DNA of 8,351 bases from assembly GCA_903854305.1 (NCBI GenBank), contig CAINWC010000007.1:1-8351 (forward strand), read 5' to 3'. Positions within the stretch are counted from its first letter, which is position 1. Each line of letters opens with the position of its first letter. Below are positions 7,249 through 8,351 of the stretch, piece after piece. A program made the position numbers and the translations under genes. Below the pieces are notes generated by a model. That model worked only from the letters and a program-made list of their open reading frames with translations, ran no database searches and was not told the DNA's origin. This DNA is from an uncultured Pseudomonadota bacterium (GTDB lineage Bacteria; Pseudomonadota; Gammaproteobacteria; Burkholderiales; Methylophilaceae).

Positions 7249-7990
7249 CGCCAATATTGAATGGTGCCATGTTGAATGGAAACAGGGCCAGCCATACGCC
7301 AGCGCATTTCAGGATGTGTATTTCTCCAGCGATAACGGTTTGCTTGAAACTGAGTATGTGTTTTTACAAGGCAACAACTTAACCTATCGTTGGCAACACA
7401 CTGAAGCTAAAGCTTTCACCATCGCTGAAACTGGCTTTGGTACGGGCTTGAATTTTTTATGCGCTGTAAAAAATTGGCTTGAAATAGCACCTAAAGATGC
7501 CGTTCTGCATTTTATTAGTTTAGAAAAGTACCCTCTTAGCTTGTCTGACATCACCGTTGCTTTGCGGTTATGGCCTGAGTTACTTAACTTGGTCGAGCCA
7601 TTTCTTGCCAGCTACGAAAGTTTACTGTTTGGCAAAAAACCCATCATGCTGTTTGATAATCGCGTTCAGTTGACGCTATTAATCGGTGATGCGACGGCAA
7701 GTTTAAAAACATTAAACCTGACAGATTCAAATCCACCAAGCTCACTAATAGACGCTTGGTTTCTAGATGGGTTTTCTCCCGCCAAAAACCCTGATATGTG
7801 GCAAGCTGCGCTATTTGAGCAAATGGCTAGACTGTCTTACCAAGAGACCACCTTTGCCACCTTCACTAGCGCTGGTGAGGTGCGTAGAGGCTTGCTAGCC
7901 GCAGGTTTTCAAGTTAAAAAACAAGCTGGCTTTGGTAAAAAACGTGAAATGCTGTTTGGACACTTTGTAGGTAATACTAATGCCACCTAA
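7232..7990 (+). CDS. mnmD: tRNA 5-methylaminomethyl-2-thiouridine(34) methyltransferase MnmD
   Basis: SAM-dependent methylation of nm5s2U34 to mnm5s2U34 in tRNAs for Lys, Glu and Gln, the last step of wobble-uridine modification. The 252 residues match the N-terminal half of E. coli bifunctional MnmC: DVYFSSDNGL at 28-37, the SAM-binding loop ETGFGTGLNF at 66-75, the catalytic-site motif LDGFSPAKNPDMW at 178-190, ATFTSAGEVRRGL near 210-222, and KKREML close to the end. Here this half is a separate gene ending 12 residues after KREM, so the linker of the fused enzyme is absent. It overlaps the upstream gene by 17 bases and the downstream mnmC by 11 bases (7980-7990) in another frame, which suggests translational coupling. 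The ATG at 7232 is taken because the N-terminus lines up with that of E. coli MnmC. Confidence 0.94.
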   Translation: MRAKDNANIEWCHVEWKQGQPYASAFQDVYFSSDNGLLETEYVFLQGNNLTYRWQHTEAKAFTIAETGFGTGLNFLCAVKNWLEIAPKDAVLHFISLEKYPLSLSDITVALRLWPELLNLVEPFLASYESLLFGKKPIMLFDNRVQLTLLIGDATASLKTLNLTDSNPPSSLIDAWFLDGFSPAKNPDMWQAALFEQMARLSYQETTFATFTSAGEVRRGLLAAGFQVKKQAGFGKKREMLFGHFVGNTNAT

Positions 7991-8351
7991 AACTGCCATT
8001 GTCATTGGTGGCGGCATAGCAGGTTGCAGCACGGCCTATGCGCTTGCTCAGCGCGGCATTCAGGTTATATTGCTGGAACGCCAAGCCAGTATTGCCAGTG
8101 AAGCCTCTGGCAATCCACAGGCTATGCTTTATCCGCGTTTAAGCGGCGATGATGCGGCAAGTCATTTTGCGCTTGCGAGTTATCTGTATAGCTTGAGTTT
8201 TATTAAAACCCTAAATCTGAACCCTGCTGACTATAACATTTGCGGCATGCTTCAACTTGGCTTCAACCCAAGAGAACTCGCGCGAATTAAAAAAGTTGCT
8301 GCACAAAATCATTCTGAAGATATTCTAAAATATGTCACTGCCGATGAAACA
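7980..8351 (+). CDS. mnmC: FAD-dependent cmnm5s2U34 oxidoreductase, MnmC C-terminal-type (partial, continues past right edge)
   Basis: Flavoenzyme that removes the carboxymethyl group of cmnm5s2U34 to give nm5s2U34, the substrate of MnmD. The 124 visible residues contain the FAD-binding Rossmann motif VIGGGIAGCSTAYAL near 8-22, an acidic residue (Glu33) ending the second strand, and SGNPQAMLYPRLS near 43-55, the hallmark of the MnmC oxidase half (ASGNRQGALYPLLS in E. coli). The start ATG lies within the end of mnmD, with AGG at 7969-7971 eight bases upstream. No stop occurs before the window ends, and the remaining two thirds of the domain are outside. In E. coli the two halves are one polypeptide; here they are two overlapping genes. 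A frameshift or sequencing error splitting a fused gene is possible but less likely, because a start codon, a ribosome binding site and a complete domain beginning are all present. Confidence 0.9.
   Translation, partial: MPPKTAIVIGGGIAGCSTAYALAQRGIQVILLERQASIASEASGNPQAMLYPRLSGDDAASHFALASYLYSLSFIKTLNLNPADYNICGMLQLGFNPRELARIKKVAAQNHSEDILKYVTADET

Overview
The window looks like ordinary chromosome from an autotrophic or facultatively autotrophic proteobacterium. The phosphoribulokinase is of the proteobacterial class I type, the RuBisCO is form II, and the YcaO and MnmD proteins resemble their gammaproteobacterial counterparts throughout. Base composition is moderate, with AT-rich intergenic spacers. 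My best guess is a beta- or gammaproteobacterium (for example a Nitrosomonadales-type lineage), but no feature settles the genus. There are no tRNA or rRNA genes, insertion sequences, CRISPR arrays or phage genes, and no gene-free stretch exceeds about 250 bases.

Layout: (1) 1-2135, minus strand: a copper-exporting P1B-type ATPase (copA), cut by the left edge and starting at a TTG codon. (2) 2336-3715, minus strand: form II RuBisCO (cbbM), followed by a strong intrinsic terminator, so it forms a one-gene transcription unit. (3) 3716-3969: a divergent regulatory region rich in repeats. (4) 3970-4878, plus strand: phosphoribulokinase (prk/cbbP), also ended by a strong hairpin terminator. (5) 5050 to the right edge, plus strand: a tightly packed, partly overlapping cluster of ycaO, a YhcH/YjgK/YiaL-family gene, mnmD and mnmC, the last cut by the right edge.

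How the genes work together: prk makes ribulose-1,5-bisphosphate and cbbM carboxylates it. The two enzymes unique to the Calvin cycle are therefore transcribed divergently from one shared control region, without the usual cbbQ, cbbO or cbbR beside them in the window. The control region carries an 11-bp tandem repeat, an 11-bp inverted repeat and a separate 14-bp dyad, which suggests a LysR-type (CbbR-like) regulator encoded elsewhere. The right-hand cluster is about translation: YcaO is known to assist methylthiolation of ribosomal protein S12, and MnmC/MnmD finish the wobble-uridine modification of tRNAs. Both modifications act at the decoding site. The copper pump is unrelated in function to its neighbours.

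The points most worth a second look are the repeats between cbbM and prk, an in-frame duplication of the cbbM C-terminal codons including the stop, and the splitting of the normally fused MnmC enzyme into two genes overlapping by 11 bases. I do not see a wholly undescribed system here.
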